From assembly GCF_026967925.1 (NCBI RefSeq), contig NZ_JAPVBI010000001.1, forward strand, positions 1,449,894 through 1,513,893: a stretch of 64,000 nucleotides of DNA. The letters are read 5' to 3'. Position numbers and translations under genes: made by a program. This DNA comes from Modestobacter sp. VKM Ac-2985 (GTDB taxonomy: Bacteria > Actinomycetota > Actinomycetes > Mycobacteriales > Geodermatophilaceae). The notes beneath the pieces are model-generated. The model did no database searches. It saw only the letters and a list, made by a program, of their open reading frames with translations, and was not told the DNA's origin. This document shows positions 41,743 to 51,771 of this stretch, piece by piece. Position 1 is the stretch's first letter; each line of letters starts with the position of its first letter.

Positions 41743-42138
41743 GGCCACATCGTCTCCTGCCGGGGCGGCGCACGTCACGTCCGCCCCGTCTCGTGTCGTG
41801 CCGAACGGGACGTCCGGCGCCGCCGCGCCGTCCGGTCGGGGCCTTGCGCCTGCCCGTCGATGCCCTACGCTCCGCTGCAACGGTGGCCCGGACAGCGCAC
41901 CTCCGCACCCCCGCGAGACGCGGGGGACGGGTGCGCCAGGGGTCGCCTTCCACCCGGGCAGAGGGGGGCGGGTCGAGTCCACGAGAGGTCCCGACCAGGC
42001 AGGCCGGGCCAGGACAGGGCACCATCCCCCCAGGACGATCGCACCGGCGCACCACGCGGCGGGCGCGACAGACGGCACAGCAGCACACGACACCGCCCGG
42101 AACAGACCGGGCAGCGAGCACACGGAGGAACAGCGGGG
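41743..42138. promoter_or_regulatory. Divergent aceE/DUF3052 regulatory region with structured leader
   Basis: No gene is seen in this 396-bp gap. A rightward promoter candidate has TTGCGC (41844-41849), a 16-bp spacer and TACGCT (41866-41871). It predicts a leader of about 260 nt before the DUF3052 gene. That leader contains a perfect 8-bp hairpin CCCCCGCG/CGCGGGGG with loop AGA (41908-41926). The aceE ribosome site AGGAG lies near 41754. Confidence 0.5.
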
Positions 42139-42564
42139 ATGAGCGTCGACTCGGGCAGCACCAGCATGGCTGCCCGGCTGGGGATCAAGCCGGGCATGGT
42201 CGTGCAGGAGCTCGGCTGGGACGAGGACGCCGACGAGGACCTGCGCGACTCGGTCGTCGAGCTGTCGGGCGGCGAGATGGTCGACGAGGACTCCGACGAG
42301 GTGGCCGACGTCGTCCTGCTGTGGTGGCGCGACGAGGACGGCGACCTGATCGACGCCCTCGTCGACTCGATCGCCTCCCTCGCCGAGGACGGCGTCGTCT
42401 GGCTGCTCGTGCCGAAGTCCGGGCGCCCCGGCCACGTCGAGCCCGGTGACGTCACCGAGGCCGCCCCCACCGCCGGGCTCGCACAGACCTCCAGCATCTC
42501 CGCGGCCAAGGACTGGTCGGGCATCCGGCTGGTCACCCCGAAGGCGGCCCGCTCGCGCCGCTGA
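42139..42564 (+). CDS. DUF3052 family protein
   Basis: GGAGGA precedes ATG 42139. The 141 aa acidic protein matches actinobacterial DUF3052: [20 protein letters not shown], then [19 protein letters not shown] and [17 protein letters not shown]. In Actinobacteria it is often divergent from aceE, as here. Function unknown. Confidence 0.9.
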   Translation: MSVDSGSTSMAARLGIKPGMVVQELGWDEDADEDLRDSVVELSGGEMVDEDSDEVADVVLLWWRDEDGDLIDALVDSIASLAEDGVVWLLVPKSGRPGHVEPGDVTEAAPTAGLAQTSSISAAKDWSGIRLVTPKAARSRR

Positions 42565-42578
42565 GGCACGATCGGGTG

Positions 42579-43043
42579 ATGACCCTCACCGTCGGCGACA
42601 CCGCCCCCGAGTTCAGCCTCCCTGACCAGGACAAGCAGGTCGTCTCCCTGTCTGGGCTACGGGGCGCTCCGGTCCTCGTCGTGTTCTACCCGTTCGCCTT
42701 CTCCGGGATCTGCACCGGCGAGCTGTGCCAGCTGCGCGACGAGCTGGCGACCTACACCGACGCCGGGGTCCAGGTGGTGGCCATCTCCACCGACCCCACC
42801 TTCAGCCTCAAGGCGTTCCGGGCCGAGCAGGGCTTCGGCTTCCCGCTGCTGTCGGACTTCTGGCCGCACGGCGTGACCGCCCAGGCCTACGGGGTGTTCA
42901 ACGAGCGGGCCGGGATGCCGCTGCGCGGCACGTTCCTGGTCGACGCGGAGGGCGCGCTGGTCTTCTCCGAGGTCAACCAGCCCGGTGACGCGCGTGCGCA
43001 GTCCGGCTGGAAGGACGCGGTCGCCACGCTCTCCGCCGCCTGA
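42579..43043 (+). CDS. AhpE-like peroxiredoxin
   Basis: ATG at 42579 gives 154 aa (a GTG at 42576 adds one residue). The peroxidatic cysteine is in [16 protein letters not shown] (about residue 45), with a second Cys three residues later in the helix, as in AhpE/BCP-type enzymes. It reduces peroxides through thioredoxin-like partners in the cytosol. It lies 14 nt after the DUF3052 gene and is probably co-transcribed with it. Confidence 0.92.
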   Translation: MTLTVGDTAPEFSLPDQDKQVVSLSGLRGAPVLVVFYPFAFSGICTGELCQLRDELATYTDAGVQVVAISTDPTFSLKAFRAEQGFGFPLLSDFWPHGVTAQAYGVFNERAGMPLRGTFLVDAEGALVFSEVNQPGDARAQSGWKDAVATLSAA

Positions 43044-43110
43044 GCAGCGGTCTGCCGGCAGCTCGTCGGACGGCGGGGGTGGCGGGGTCCTCCCGCTACC
43101 CTGGCCGCAC

Positions 43111-43182
43111 GGGCGCGTAGCTCAGCGGGAGAGCTCTCGCCTTACAAGCGAGCGGTCGCAGGTTCGATCCCTGCCGCGCCCA
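43111..43182 (+). tRNA. tRNA-Val (anticodon TAC)
   Basis: The cloverleaf is complete: acceptor GGGCGCG/CGCGCCC, D-stem GCTC/GAGC, anticodon stem CTCGC/GCGAG with loop CTTACAA, T-stem GCAGG/CCTGC with loop TTCGATC. CCA is not encoded. A TACCCT -10 box lies at 43097-43102, 8 nt before the mature 5' end. Confidence 0.97.
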
Positions 43183-43264
43183 CCCCAAACCGACACGCGG
43201 CCCTGCCTCACCCGGACGGGTGCCCGCGGCTCGACCCACGCCGAGGTCGGGCCGATGCCATGGC

Positions 43265-45934
43265 ATGCAGCCCAGACCGTCGTCCCCGCGCAGACCCCTG
43301 CGCCGCGGTGTGCCCCTCTGGGCCTACCTCGTGGCACTGGTGCTGGTCCCGTTGGTGGGGGTGGTCGCGCTGACCGCGGCGATCGTGCGCGCCGCGGTGT
43401 CCGAGGCGGCCACCGCCGAGCGCGCCGAGGCCGCCGTGCAGGCGGTGGCGCAGCTGGACGCCGCACGCAGCGGGGTGGAGCACGAGGTCGTGCCGGTGCT
43501 GTCCGCGACGGTGCTGCTCGACCCGGACCTGAGCGCCATGACCGGGCTCTCCCCGGAGATGGTGCAGGCCCAGCTGGTGCAGGCCGAGCAGGCGATCGCC
43601 CAGGCGCAGCAGGTCACCGACCGGGCGCTCGCCGCGGTGCCCGCCGGCTCCGTGGGCGCCTGGGCGGCCGAACGGGCCATCGCCCGGCTCGTCGACGTCC
43701 GGACCGGCTCCCAGACCCGCACCCTCTCGTTGGCGGACACCTACACCGGCTACCTGACCGTCTCCGGTCTGCTCCTGGCGGCTCAGCAGGAGGCGGCAGC
43801 GGAGGCCAGTGACCAGGAGGTCACGGGCACCACCTACCGGGCCACCCGCGACGTCGAGCTGGTCACCGAGCTGACCCAGGCCTCCAGCCGGGTGGTCCCG
43901 CTGTTCCTCGGCGCGCAGCTCCGGCTCTCCGGCGCCGAGGGCAGCGACCTGGACTGGCGGTCCGCGTGGGTCGCCTACACCGACGCCCAGCGGCAGCTGG
44001 ACGACCTGTCCCAGCCGACCCTGGCCGCGGCCTGGGACGGGGTCCGCACGGCCGCGGCGGTGACCGCGGTGGACGACGTCCTCGCCGCGCAGGCCGGGCA
44101 GGACGCCGCGGCCCCCCTCTCCATCGAGCAGGTCGCGGCCCTGGTCAACGGGAGCACCGCGCGGGACGCCACCTTCACCGAGCTGCTGGACACCGCGGTC
44201 GCCGGGGCGCAGGCCAGCGCGGCCGCCGACCGTGAGGCGGCGGACGGTCGCCGGGCGACCACGCTGCTGGCCGGCCTCGGCCTGCTGCTGACCGCGGCGA
44301 TCGGTGCCGTCGTCCTGGGCCGCAGCGTGTCCCGCTCGCTCGGCGTGCTGGCCGGGCAGGCCGACCAGGTCAGTCGCGGCGAGCTCGTGGAGGTCGAAGG
44401 TGGTGGCCCGCGAGAGGTGCGCACCGTCTCCACGGCGTTGGGCGCGGCGGTCGCCAGCCTCCGCCGCATCCAGGACCAGGCCCAGGCCGTGGCCCGCGGG
44501 GACCTCGCCGACAGCGTCCTGGCCGAGCCGCTGCCCGGCCCGCTCGGTGCGGTCGTGCACGCCTCGGTGCGGCAGATCGTCAGCTCGGTGCGCCAACGCG
44601 ACGAGCTGCAGTCCGCACTCGCCCACCAGGCGGCGCACGACCCGCTGACCGAGCTGCCCAACCGGGCGCAGGCGCTGCAGCTGACCGCGGCGGCGCTGTC
44701 CCGCGGCCAGCGCTCGGGGACCATGACCGGGCTGCTCTTCGTCGACCTGGACGGCTTCAAGTCGGTCAACGACACCCACGGGCACGCTGCCGGGGACGAC
44801 GTGCTGCGGGAGGTCGCCGGCCGGCTGTCGGCGGCGGTCCGGGCGGGGGACGTCGTGTGCCGGCTGGGCGGCGACGAGTTCGTCGTCCTGGTCGAGGCGG
44901 TGGAGGACGAGCGTGCGCTGGTCGAGCTCGCCGAGCGGCTGATCGCGGCGACCGGCGAGCCGATCCGGCTGGACCACCACACCGTGCGGGTCGGCGCGAG
45001 CGTCGGCGTGGCGGTCAGCCGGGACGCCGACACCGACGCCGACGTCCTCTTCGTCGAGGCGGACACCGCCGCCTACCGGGCCAAGCGGCACGGGCGGGGC
45101 CGGGCCGAGGTCTTCGACGAGGTGCTGCGCGGGCAGCTCGCCGAGCGGGCCGCGCTGGAGGCGGCGATCAGGGCGGGTCTGGCCGACGGTGAGATGCAGC
45201 TGCACTACCAACCCGTGGTGGACGTAGCCTCGGACCGGGTGATCGGGTACGAGGCGCTGGTCCGCTGGCAGCGACCCGGGCACGGACTGGTCCCGCCGGA
45301 CGTCTTCATCCCGGCGGCCGAGGAGTCCCAGCTGATCTGCGAGCTGGACCGCTGGGTGCTGCACGAGGCCACCCGGCAGCTCGCCGAGTGGCGCAGCGCC
45401 GCCGGGGTGGCCCAGGACGAGCCGGAGCCGACCGTCGCGGTGAACATCTCCGGCCGGCACCTGACCGACCGTCGGGTCGTCCAGGACGTCGCCGATGCGC
45501 TGGCCGCCTCGGGGTTGCCGGCCCACCTGCTCGTGCTCGAGGTGACCGAGACCGTCCTGGTGGCCGACCCGTCGGCGATGGACCACCTGGCCACCCTGCG
45601 GGCACTGGGCGCCGCTGTCGCCATCGACGACTTCGGTACCGGCTACACCTCCATCGGCCAGCTGGGGCACATGCCGGTCGACACGCTCAAGATCGACCGC
45701 AGCTTCATCGGCTCGAGGGAACCCGGCCACGGCGACCTGGTGGCGCTGATGATCCGGGCGGCGCACACCTTCGGGCTGACCGTGGTCGCCGAGGGCGTCG
45801 AGGAGCCCGAGCAGCTGGCGCGGCTCCGGGCCGACGCGTGCGACCAGGCCCAGGGGTGGCTGTTCCACCGGGCACTGCCCGCCGACGAGGCCGGTGCGCT
45901 CCTGCAGCAGCAGGGTCTCCACGCGCCGTCCTGA
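43265..45934 (+). CDS. Membrane-bound GGDEF-EAL cyclic-di-GMP protein
   Basis: The 889 aa protein has two transmembrane helices (about residues 17-40 and 335-358) enclosing an extracytoplasmic helical sensor. A HAMP-like linker, a GGDEF domain and an EAL domain follow. GGDEF is intact (RLGGDEFVVL, about 535) with an RxxD inhibitory site five residues upstream (RAGD). EAL is intact (YEALVRW about 662, IDDFGTGYTS, VAEGVE). It can potentially both make and degrade c-di-GMP. GTG 43220 is an alternative start without ribosome site. Confidence 0.92.
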   Translation: MQPRPSSPRRPLRRGVPLWAYLVALVLVPLVGVVALTAAIVRAAVSEAATAERAEAAVQAVAQLDAARSGVEHEVVPVLSATVLLDPDLSAMTGLSPEMVQAQLVQAEQAIAQAQQVTDRALAAVPAGSVGAWAAERAIARLVDVRTGSQTRTLSLADTYTGYLTVSGLLLAAQQEAAAEASDQEVTGTTYRATRDVELVTELTQASSRVVPLFLGAQLRLSGAEGSDLDWRSAWVAYTDAQRQLDDLSQPTLAAAWDGVRTAAAVTAVDDVLAAQAGQDAAAPLSIEQVAALVNGSTARDATFTELLDTAVAGAQASAAADREAADGRRATTLLAGLGLLLTAAIGAVVLGRSVSRSLGVLAGQADQVSRGELVEVEGGGPREVRTVSTALGAAVASLRRIQDQAQAVARGDLADSVLAEPLPGPLGAVVHASVRQIVSSVRQRDELQSALAHQAAHDPLTELPNRAQALQLTAAALSRGQRSGTMTGLLFVDLDGFKSVNDTHGHAAGDDVLREVAGRLSAAVRAGDVVCRLGGDEFVVLVEAVEDERALVELAERLIAATGEPIRLDHHTVRVGASVGVAVSRDADTDADVLFVEADTAAYRAKRHGRGRAEVFDEVLRGQLAERAALEAAIRAGLADGEMQLHYQPVVDVASDRVIGYEALVRWQRPGHGLVPPDVFIPAAEESQLICELDRWVLHEATRQLAEWRSAAGVAQDEPEPTVAVNISGRHLTDRRVVQDVADALAASGLPAHLLVLEVTETVLVADPSAMDHLATLRALGAAVAIDDFGTGYTSIGQLGHMPVDTLKIDRSFIGSREPGHGDLVALMIRAAHTFGLTVVAEGVEEPEQLARLRADACDQAQGWLFHRALPADEAGALLQQQGLHAPS

Positions 45935-45938
45935 GGGA

Positions 45939-47897
45939 TCAGTCCTCGGTGCCGCGGACGCCGGACCGCCGGCCCGGGGTCGTCTCCCGGATCAGCCGCC
46001 GGGCGGCGTCCACCTCCCGGGCGACCGGGGCCAGGACGCCGTCGGCGTGGATCTCGGCGTCGTCGGGGACGCGGTGCTCGCGCAGGTCCTGCTCCAGCTC
46101 GCGGATCGCCTTGCGCAGCACGCCGACCTGCGCCGCGTCGGGGGCCGGTTCGCCGGACCGCAGCGCGATGACCGCCTCGGTGACGGCGTCCGACGCCCGC
46201 TCCAGCTGGACGATGACCGGCCACCAGGCCGCCGCCCGGCTGCTGATCGGGGGCGGCTCGGCCAGCCGGCGCTGCAGCTGGGTCTGCAGCTCGGTCAGCG
46301 CCCGGTAGCTGCCTCGGCGGGCCCGGCGGGTGGCCTCGGGGCCCTCGGTGAACGCGGCCTCGACGAAGCGGTCCAGCGCCAGGGTCGCGCTGCGCAGCGC
46401 ATCGTCCAGCGGGGCCCGCCAGGTCTGCGGCCACAGCAGGTAGCCGAAGACCAGCACGATCCCGCAGCCGATCAGCGTGTCGACCAGCCGGGCACCGACC
46501 AGCCCGGCACCACCGGGCGTGGCCAGGTCCAGCAGCAGGATGATCAGCGGGGTCTGGAAGACCGAGAACAGCCCGAAGTTGCCGCTGCGGGCCCAGGGCA
46601 GTGCACCGGCGGACAGCGCCAGGGGGAGCAGCACCCAGGCGTCCCGCTCCAGGAAGGTCAGCAGCAGCGACCCGATCAGGACCCCGAGCAGCGTGCCCGC
46701 CCCGCGCTGCACCGCCCGGGTGAACACCGAGCCGTAGTCGGGCTTGAGCACGATGGCGACCGTCAGCAACACCCAGTAGGGCCGCTCGATGGGCAGCAGT
46801 TGGCGGGCGATCTCGGCGACCGTCATGCACAGCGTGAGCCGGACGACGAAGGCGCGGGAGTCGGCGTTGCCCAGGGTCCGGTCGAACAGGTCGTGCAGCC
46901 GGACCCGCCACTCGCGCTCGGCGCGCACGACCGCCGCCGAGGCCCGCTGCTCCGGGTCGCCCACGACGTGCCACACCAGGCGGAGGCCGTGCCGGACCGC
47001 CCGGCGCGGCGCGGGCGCGTCCTCGACCGGTGGCGGCCGTTCGCCCAGCACCGGACGGCGGCTGGTGACGGCGGTGGCCAGGGCGTGCGCGGCGCCGATG
47101 TCGCGGGAGTCGGCGGGCACCCCGCCCCGGGCGCTGGCCACCGCACCCTCCACCAGCGGTGCCGCGGCGTTGAGCACCCCGGCCAGCTCGGCGAGCTCCC
47201 GGCTGCGGCCGGCCGAGCGGCTGCGCGCGTACAGCACCCGGTCGTAGCCGGCGTTCAGCGCGAGCGTGAGCTCCCGGCGGGCCGCCTCGGTGCGGTCGGT
47301 GCCGATCGCTTCGAGCAGCTCGGCAACCCGGGTGAACACCGTTCCCACCGCGGACCGGTCGGGGTCCAGCGGCTCGGTGCGCGCCTGCACCAGGACGGCG
47401 AGGGCGCCCCACGCCGCCCCGGCCAGGAAGAACCCGAGCTCCACGCCGGCCGACAGCTCGGTCTCCAGCCCGGAGGAGATCGCGGTGTAGATGAGCAGCT
47501 GCAGGGCGCCCAGGGAGAAGGCCCCGCTGATCGAGCTGAGCAGGGCGGCGATCGCCGAGACGACGACCATCAGCAGCACCGGCTGCCAGCCGCCGCCGGT
47601 CAGGCCCTGCCCGACGAGCAGGCCGGCCCCGCCCAGCAGCGACGCCGCGGCGACCCGGCGCAACCGGACCCGGAGCGGGCCCGACTGCGGCGCCAGCGTC
47701 GCGGCCAGCGCTCCCATGGTGGCGAAGACCCCGGCCCCCACCGCCGGTCCCTGCACGCCTCCGACCGCCAGGGCGAGGGCCAGCGGGCCGGGGATGACCA
47801 GGGCGAAGCGGGTGACGTCGCGCCACGGCACGCTCGCCGGACTGGTGTGCACCAGCTCCTCGAGCCAGGCCGGCGCCCGCAACCCCCGCTCCGCCAC
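45939..47897 (-). CDS. FUSC family inner-membrane protein
   Basis: GTG at 47897 with GGAGG upstream is preferred to a start at 48050. The 652 aa protein has an N-terminal block of about six transmembrane helices, a soluble helical domain and a second block (PYWVLLTVAIVLKPDYGSVF, then AGTLLGVLIGSLLLTF), the fusaric-acid-resistance/YccS layout. A C-terminal cytosolic helical part follows. Members are thought to export aromatic acids. Its stop is 4 bp from the convergent GGDEF-EAL gene. Confidence 0.85.
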   Translation of the reverse strand: MAERGLRAPAWLEELVHTSPASVPWRDVTRFALVIPGPLALALAVGGVQGPAVGAGVFATMGALAATLAPQSGPLRVRLRRVAAASLLGGAGLLVGQGLTGGGWQPVLLMVVVSAIAALLSSISGAFSLGALQLLIYTAISSGLETELSAGVELGFFLAGAAWGALAVLVQARTEPLDPDRSAVGTVFTRVAELLEAIGTDRTEAARRELTLALNAGYDRVLYARSRSAGRSRELAELAGVLNAAAPLVEGAVASARGGVPADSRDIGAAHALATAVTSRRPVLGERPPPVEDAPAPRRAVRHGLRLVWHVVGDPEQRASAAVVRAEREWRVRLHDLFDRTLGNADSRAFVVRLTLCMTVAEIARQLLPIERPYWVLLTVAIVLKPDYGSVFTRAVQRGAGTLLGVLIGSLLLTFLERDAWVLLPLALSAGALPWARSGNFGLFSVFQTPLIILLLDLATPGGAGLVGARLVDTLIGCGIVLVFGYLLWPQTWRAPLDDALRSATLALDRFVEAAFTEGPEATRRARRGSYRALTELQTQLQRRLAEPPPISSRAAAWWPVIVQLERASDAVTEAVIALRSGEPAPDAAQVGVLRKAIRELEQDLREHRVPDDAEIHADGVLAPVAREVDAARRLIRETTPGRRSGVRGTED

Positions 47898-48000
47898 GGG
47901 AGCAGCCTCCCACCCGGGCGCGGCGCACCGGCCCAGGACGACGCACACTGGACGACGTGCCGTGCCCGGGAGACCACCGCTGCACCGGCCTGGTCCGGCG

Positions 48001-51000
48001 GTGACGGCCACCGTCCAGCAGACCGCCGCCGCCCGGCCCGCCGATCCCACCGCACCGGTGCCCGCGGGTGGCTGGTTCCGCCGGCTGGTCGGCTACTGCC
48101 TGCGGCACCGGCGTGACCTGATCGGCGCGTTCGGGGCGGCGCTGATCGGCTCGGTGATCGCCGCCGGGGTGCCGCTGCTGACCCGCGAGGTGGTCGACCG
48201 GGTCGTGGCCGGCACCGAGTCGGGGGCGGCCGTCGACGTCACCCCCTTCATCGTCGCGCTCGTGCTGGCCGGGGTGTTCCGCTTCGCGGCCGGCTTCGTC
48301 CGCCGCTACCTGGCCGGCCGGCTGTCGCTGGACGTCCAGCAGGACCTGCGCAACGACGTCGCCGCGGCCCTGTCCCGGCTGGACGGGCCGGGGCAGGACC
48401 GGCTGCAGACCGGGCAGGCGGTGAGCCGCTCGATCAGCGACATCACCCTCGTGCAGGGGCTGCTGGCCTTCCTGCCCAACCTGACCGGCAACGCGCTGCT
48501 GTTCGTCGTCTCCCTCGGCGTGATGGCCTGGCTCTCCCCGCTGCTCACCCTGGTCGCGCTGGCCGTCGGGCCGGCGCTGTGGTGGCTGGCGCTGCGCTCC
48601 CGCCAGGACCTGTTCCCGGCGAACTGGGCCGCTCAGCAGCAGGCCGGGGCGGTGGCCGGGGACGTCGAGGCCGCCGTCACCGGGGTGCGGGTGGTGAAGG
48701 GCTTCGGGCAGGAGGACCGGGAGCTGGACCGGCTCGACGAGGGCGCCCGCCGGCTGTTCGGCGCCCGGATGCGGGTGGTCCGGTTCACCGCCCGCTACAA
48801 CCCGCTGCTGCAGGCGGTCCCCGCACTGGGCCAGGTCGGCGTGCTCGCGCTGGGCGGGTGGCTGGCGCTGCGCGGGTCGATCACGCTGGGCACCTTCCTG
48901 GCCTTCGCCACCTACCTGGCCGTCCTCGTCTCGCCGGTGCGCCAGCTCGCCGCCGTCCTCACCATCGGGCAGCAGGCGCGGGCCGGGGTGGAGCGGGTGC
49001 TGGAGATCGTCGATGCCCGCCCGACGGTGGTGTCCGGCGCCGACCCGCTGCCTGCCGGGCCGCTGCCGCTGGAGCTGGACGAGGTGACCTTCGGGTACGG
49101 GCCGGGCCGGCCGGTGCTGTCGGAGGTGTCGCTGCGGGTCGAGCCGGGGGAGACCCTCGCGCTGATCGGCACCTCGGGATCGGGCAAGTCCAGCGTGGTG
49201 AGCCTGCTGCCGCGCTTCTACGACGTCTCCGCCGGTGCCGTGCGGATCGGCGGCCGCGACGTCCGGGACCTGGACATCGGTGAGCTGCGCGGCGCGCTGG
49301 GCGTCGTCTTCGAGGACAGCTTCCTGTTCTCCGACTCGGTGCGCGCCAACATCGCCTTCGGCCGCCCGGACGCCGGCGACGCCGAGGTCCGGGCCGCCGC
49401 CCGCGCCGCCCAGGCGGACGGCTTCATCAGCGAGCTGCCCGACGGCTACGACACCGTCGTCGGCGAGCAGGGGCTGACCCTCTCCGGTGGGCAGCGGCAG
49501 CGGGTCGCCCTGGCCCGCGCGCTGCTCACCGACCCGCGGGTGCTGGTGCTCGACGACGCGACGTCCGCGGTCGACGCCGCGGTCGAGGCCCGGATCCACG
49601 TCGCCCTGCGCAGCGCCGTCCGGGGCCGGACGACGCTGCTGGTCGCGCACCGCCGCTCCACCCTCGCGCTGGCCGACCGGGTGGCCGTGCTGGACGCCGG
49701 CCGGGTGGTCGACGTCGGCACCGCGGCGGAGCTGGAGGCGCGCTCACCGCTGTACCGGCTGCTGCTGTCGGGCACCGGCGGGGAGCCGGAGGTCGACGAC
49801 ACGCCACCGGCCGGCACGGTCACCCCGGCCGCCTGGCCGGAGCCCGAGCCGGTCGCCGAGGACGACGGCGCCGCACAGCCCGCGACCCCCTCCATCGGCG
49901 GCCGGGGCTCGGCGATGGCGGCCGCGGCGCCCACTCCGGCGCTGCGGCAGCTGGTCGACCGGCTGCCCCCGACGGTCGACGACCCGGACGTGCCGGCCGA
50001 GCGCGCCCGCGCCGGGGACCGGGAGTTCTCGCTGTGGCGGCTGATCCGGCCGTTCCGGTGGCCGCTGGCGGGCGCGCTGGTGCTGGTCGCGCTGGACACC
50101 GCGGCCCAGCTGGCGATCCCGGCGCTGGTGCGCACCGGCGTCGACCGGGGGATCACGGCCGGGTCGACGTCCCTGCTGCTGGGGGTCGCCGGCATCGCGC
50201 TGGCCGTGGTCGCCGTCGGCCTGGTGGTCGCCCGCGGGGCCGCGTGGCTCACCGGGCGCACCGGTGAACGGCTGCTCTACACGCTGCGGGTGAAGACCTT
50301 CGCCCAGCTCCAGCGGCTCGGGCTGGACTACTACGAGCGCGAGCTCGGCGGCCGGATCATGACCCGGATGACCACCGACGTCGACGCGCTGTCGGCGTTC
50401 CTGCAGACCGGGCTGACCACGGCGGTGATCAGCGTGCTCACCCTGATCGGGGTGCTGGTCGTGGTCTTCCTCTACGACGTCGTGCTGGCCCTGGTGCTCG
50501 TCGCGTCGCTGCCGGTGCTCGTGGTGACCACCGTGTGGTTCCGGTCCCGGTCGGTGCCGGCCTACACGGAGGCCCGGGAGCGGGTCAGCGCGGTCAACGC
50601 CCGGCTGCAGGAGGACGTCGCCGGCATCCGGGTGACCCAGGCCTTCGACCGGGGCGAGCACTCGACCGCCGTCTTCCACGGGTACGCGCAGGCCTACCGC
50701 GACGTGCGGCTGCGGGCCCAGCGGTACATCGCCACCTACTTCCCGTTCGTGGAGTTCCTCTCCGAGGTGGCCGCCGCGGCGGTGCTGGCGGTGGGGGCCG
50801 CCCGGCTGGCCGACGGCGACATCACCGCCGGCGTGCTGCTGGCCTTCGTGCTGTACGTGAACACCTTCTTCTCCCCGGTGCAGCAGCTCTCGCAGGTGTT
50901 CGACAGCTACCAGCAGGCTTCCGTGGGGCTGCGGCGACTGCGCGGCCTGCTGCGGACGCCGACCTCCACCCCGGCCGCGACCGACCCCGCACCGGTGGGC

Positions 51001-51762
51001 CGGCTGCGCGGGGAGGTGCGGCTGGTCGACGTCACGTTCAGCTACCGCGGTGCACCCGCTCCCGCGCTGCGCGACGTCTCGCTGACCGTGGCGCCGGGGG
51101 AGACCCTGGCGCTGGTGGGCGAGACCGGGGCGGGCAAGTCCACGGTGGTGAAGCTGGTCGCCCGCTTCTACGACCCGACGTCCGGGGCAGTCTGCGTGGA
51201 CGGCGCCGACCTGCGCTCGCTGGACCTGCTGCAGTACCGGGCGCGGCTGGGCGTCGTCCCGCAGGAGGCGTTCCTGTTCGCCGGCACGGTGCGCGACGCG
51301 ATCGCCTACGGCCGGCCCGACGCCTCGGACGCCGAGGTGGAGGCCGCCGCCCGTGCGGTGGGGGCGCACGCCATGGTCACCGGGCTGCCGCAGGGCTACC
51401 GGACGCGGGTGGGGGAGCGCGGGCGGTCGCTGTCCGCCGGGCAACGGCAGCTGCTGGCGCTGGCCCGCGCGCAGCTGGTCGACCCCGACGTCCTGCTGCT
51501 GGACGAGGCGACCGCGTCGCTGGACCTGGCCACCGAGGCGACCGTCACCCGGGCGGCCGACGTCGTCGCCCGGCGGCGGACGACGCTCGTGGTGGCGCAC
51601 CGGCTCACCACCGCGGCCCGCGCCGACCGGGTGGCGGTGCTGGACGGCGGGCGGGTCGTCGAGGTCGGGCCGCACGCGGAGCTGCTGGCCGCCGGTGGTG
51701 CCTACGCGGCGCTGTGGGCGGCCTACACCGCCGACGAGGACGCCGACCCACTGATGGACTGA
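48001..51762 (+). CDS. Fused two-unit ABC exporter
   Basis: One 1253 aa polypeptide contains two complete ABC exporter halves (TMD-NBD-TMD-NBD). NBD1 has Walker A GTSGSGKSS (about 390), signature LSGGQRQR and Walker B LVLDDATS, where Asp replaces the catalytic Glu. NBD2 has GETGAGKST (about 1040), LSAGQRQL and canonical LLLDEATAS. This mimics heterodimeric multidrug/lipid exporters with one degenerate ATP site, here fused. A Pro/Ala-rich linker joins the halves (about 590-670). GTG 48001 is used; GTG 47962 is possible. Confidence 0.92.
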   Translation: MTATVQQTAAARPADPTAPVPAGGWFRRLVGYCLRHRRDLIGAFGAALIGSVIAAGVPLLTREVVDRVVAGTESGAAVDVTPFIVALVLAGVFRFAAGFVRRYLAGRLSLDVQQDLRNDVAAALSRLDGPGQDRLQTGQAVSRSISDITLVQGLLAFLPNLTGNALLFVVSLGVMAWLSPLLTLVALAVGPALWWLALRSRQDLFPANWAAQQQAGAVAGDVEAAVTGVRVVKGFGQEDRELDRLDEGARRLFGARMRVVRFTARYNPLLQAVPALGQVGVLALGGWLALRGSITLGTFLAFATYLAVLVSPVRQLAAVLTIGQQARAGVERVLEIVDARPTVVSGADPLPAGPLPLELDEVTFGYGPGRPVLSEVSLRVEPGETLALIGTSGSGKSSVVSLLPRFYDVSAGAVRIGGRDVRDLDIGELRGALGVVFEDSFLFSDSVRANIAFGRPDAGDAEVRAAARAAQADGFISELPDGYDTVVGEQGLTLSGGQRQRVALARALLTDPRVLVLDDATSAVDAAVEARIHVALRSAVRGRTTLLVAHRRSTLALADRVAVLDAGRVVDVGTAAELEARSPLYRLLLSGTGGEPEVDDTPPAGTVTPAAWPEPEPVAEDDGAAQPATPSIGGRGSAMAAAAPTPALRQLVDRLPPTVDDPDVPAERARAGDREFSLWRLIRPFRWPLAGALVLVALDTAAQLAIPALVRTGVDRGITAGSTSLLLGVAGIALAVVAVGLVVARGAAWLTGRTGERLLYTLRVKTFAQLQRLGLDYYERELGGRIMTRMTTDVDALSAFLQTGLTTAVISVLTLIGVLVVVFLYDVVLALVLVASLPVLVVTTVWFRSRSVPAYTEARERVSAVNARLQEDVAGIRVTQAFDRGEHSTAVFHGYAQAYRDVRLRAQRYIATYFPFVEFLSEVAAAAVLAVGAARLADGDITAGVLLAFVLYVNTFFSPVQQLSQVFDSYQQASVGLRRLRGLLRTPTSTPAATDPAPVGRLRGEVRLVDVTFSYRGAPAPALRDVSLTVAPGETLALVGETGAGKSTVVKLVARFYDPTSGAVCVDGADLRSLDLLQYRARLGVVPQEAFLFAGTVRDAIAYGRPDASDAEVEAAARAVGAHAMVTGLPQGYRTRVGERGRSLSAGQRQLLALARAQLVDPDVLLLDEATASLDLATEATVTRAADVVARRRTTLVVAHRLTTAARADRVAVLDGGRVVEVGPHAELLAAGGAYAALWAAYTADEDADPLMD

Positions 51763-51771
51763 GCGCCGTCC

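Noticed and set aside
41748..42435. N-terminal extension of aceE up to 42435
   Set aside because: It crosses the DUF3052 gene on the other strand, is low-complexity and lacks AceE similarity; a ribosome site supports the start near 41748/41742.
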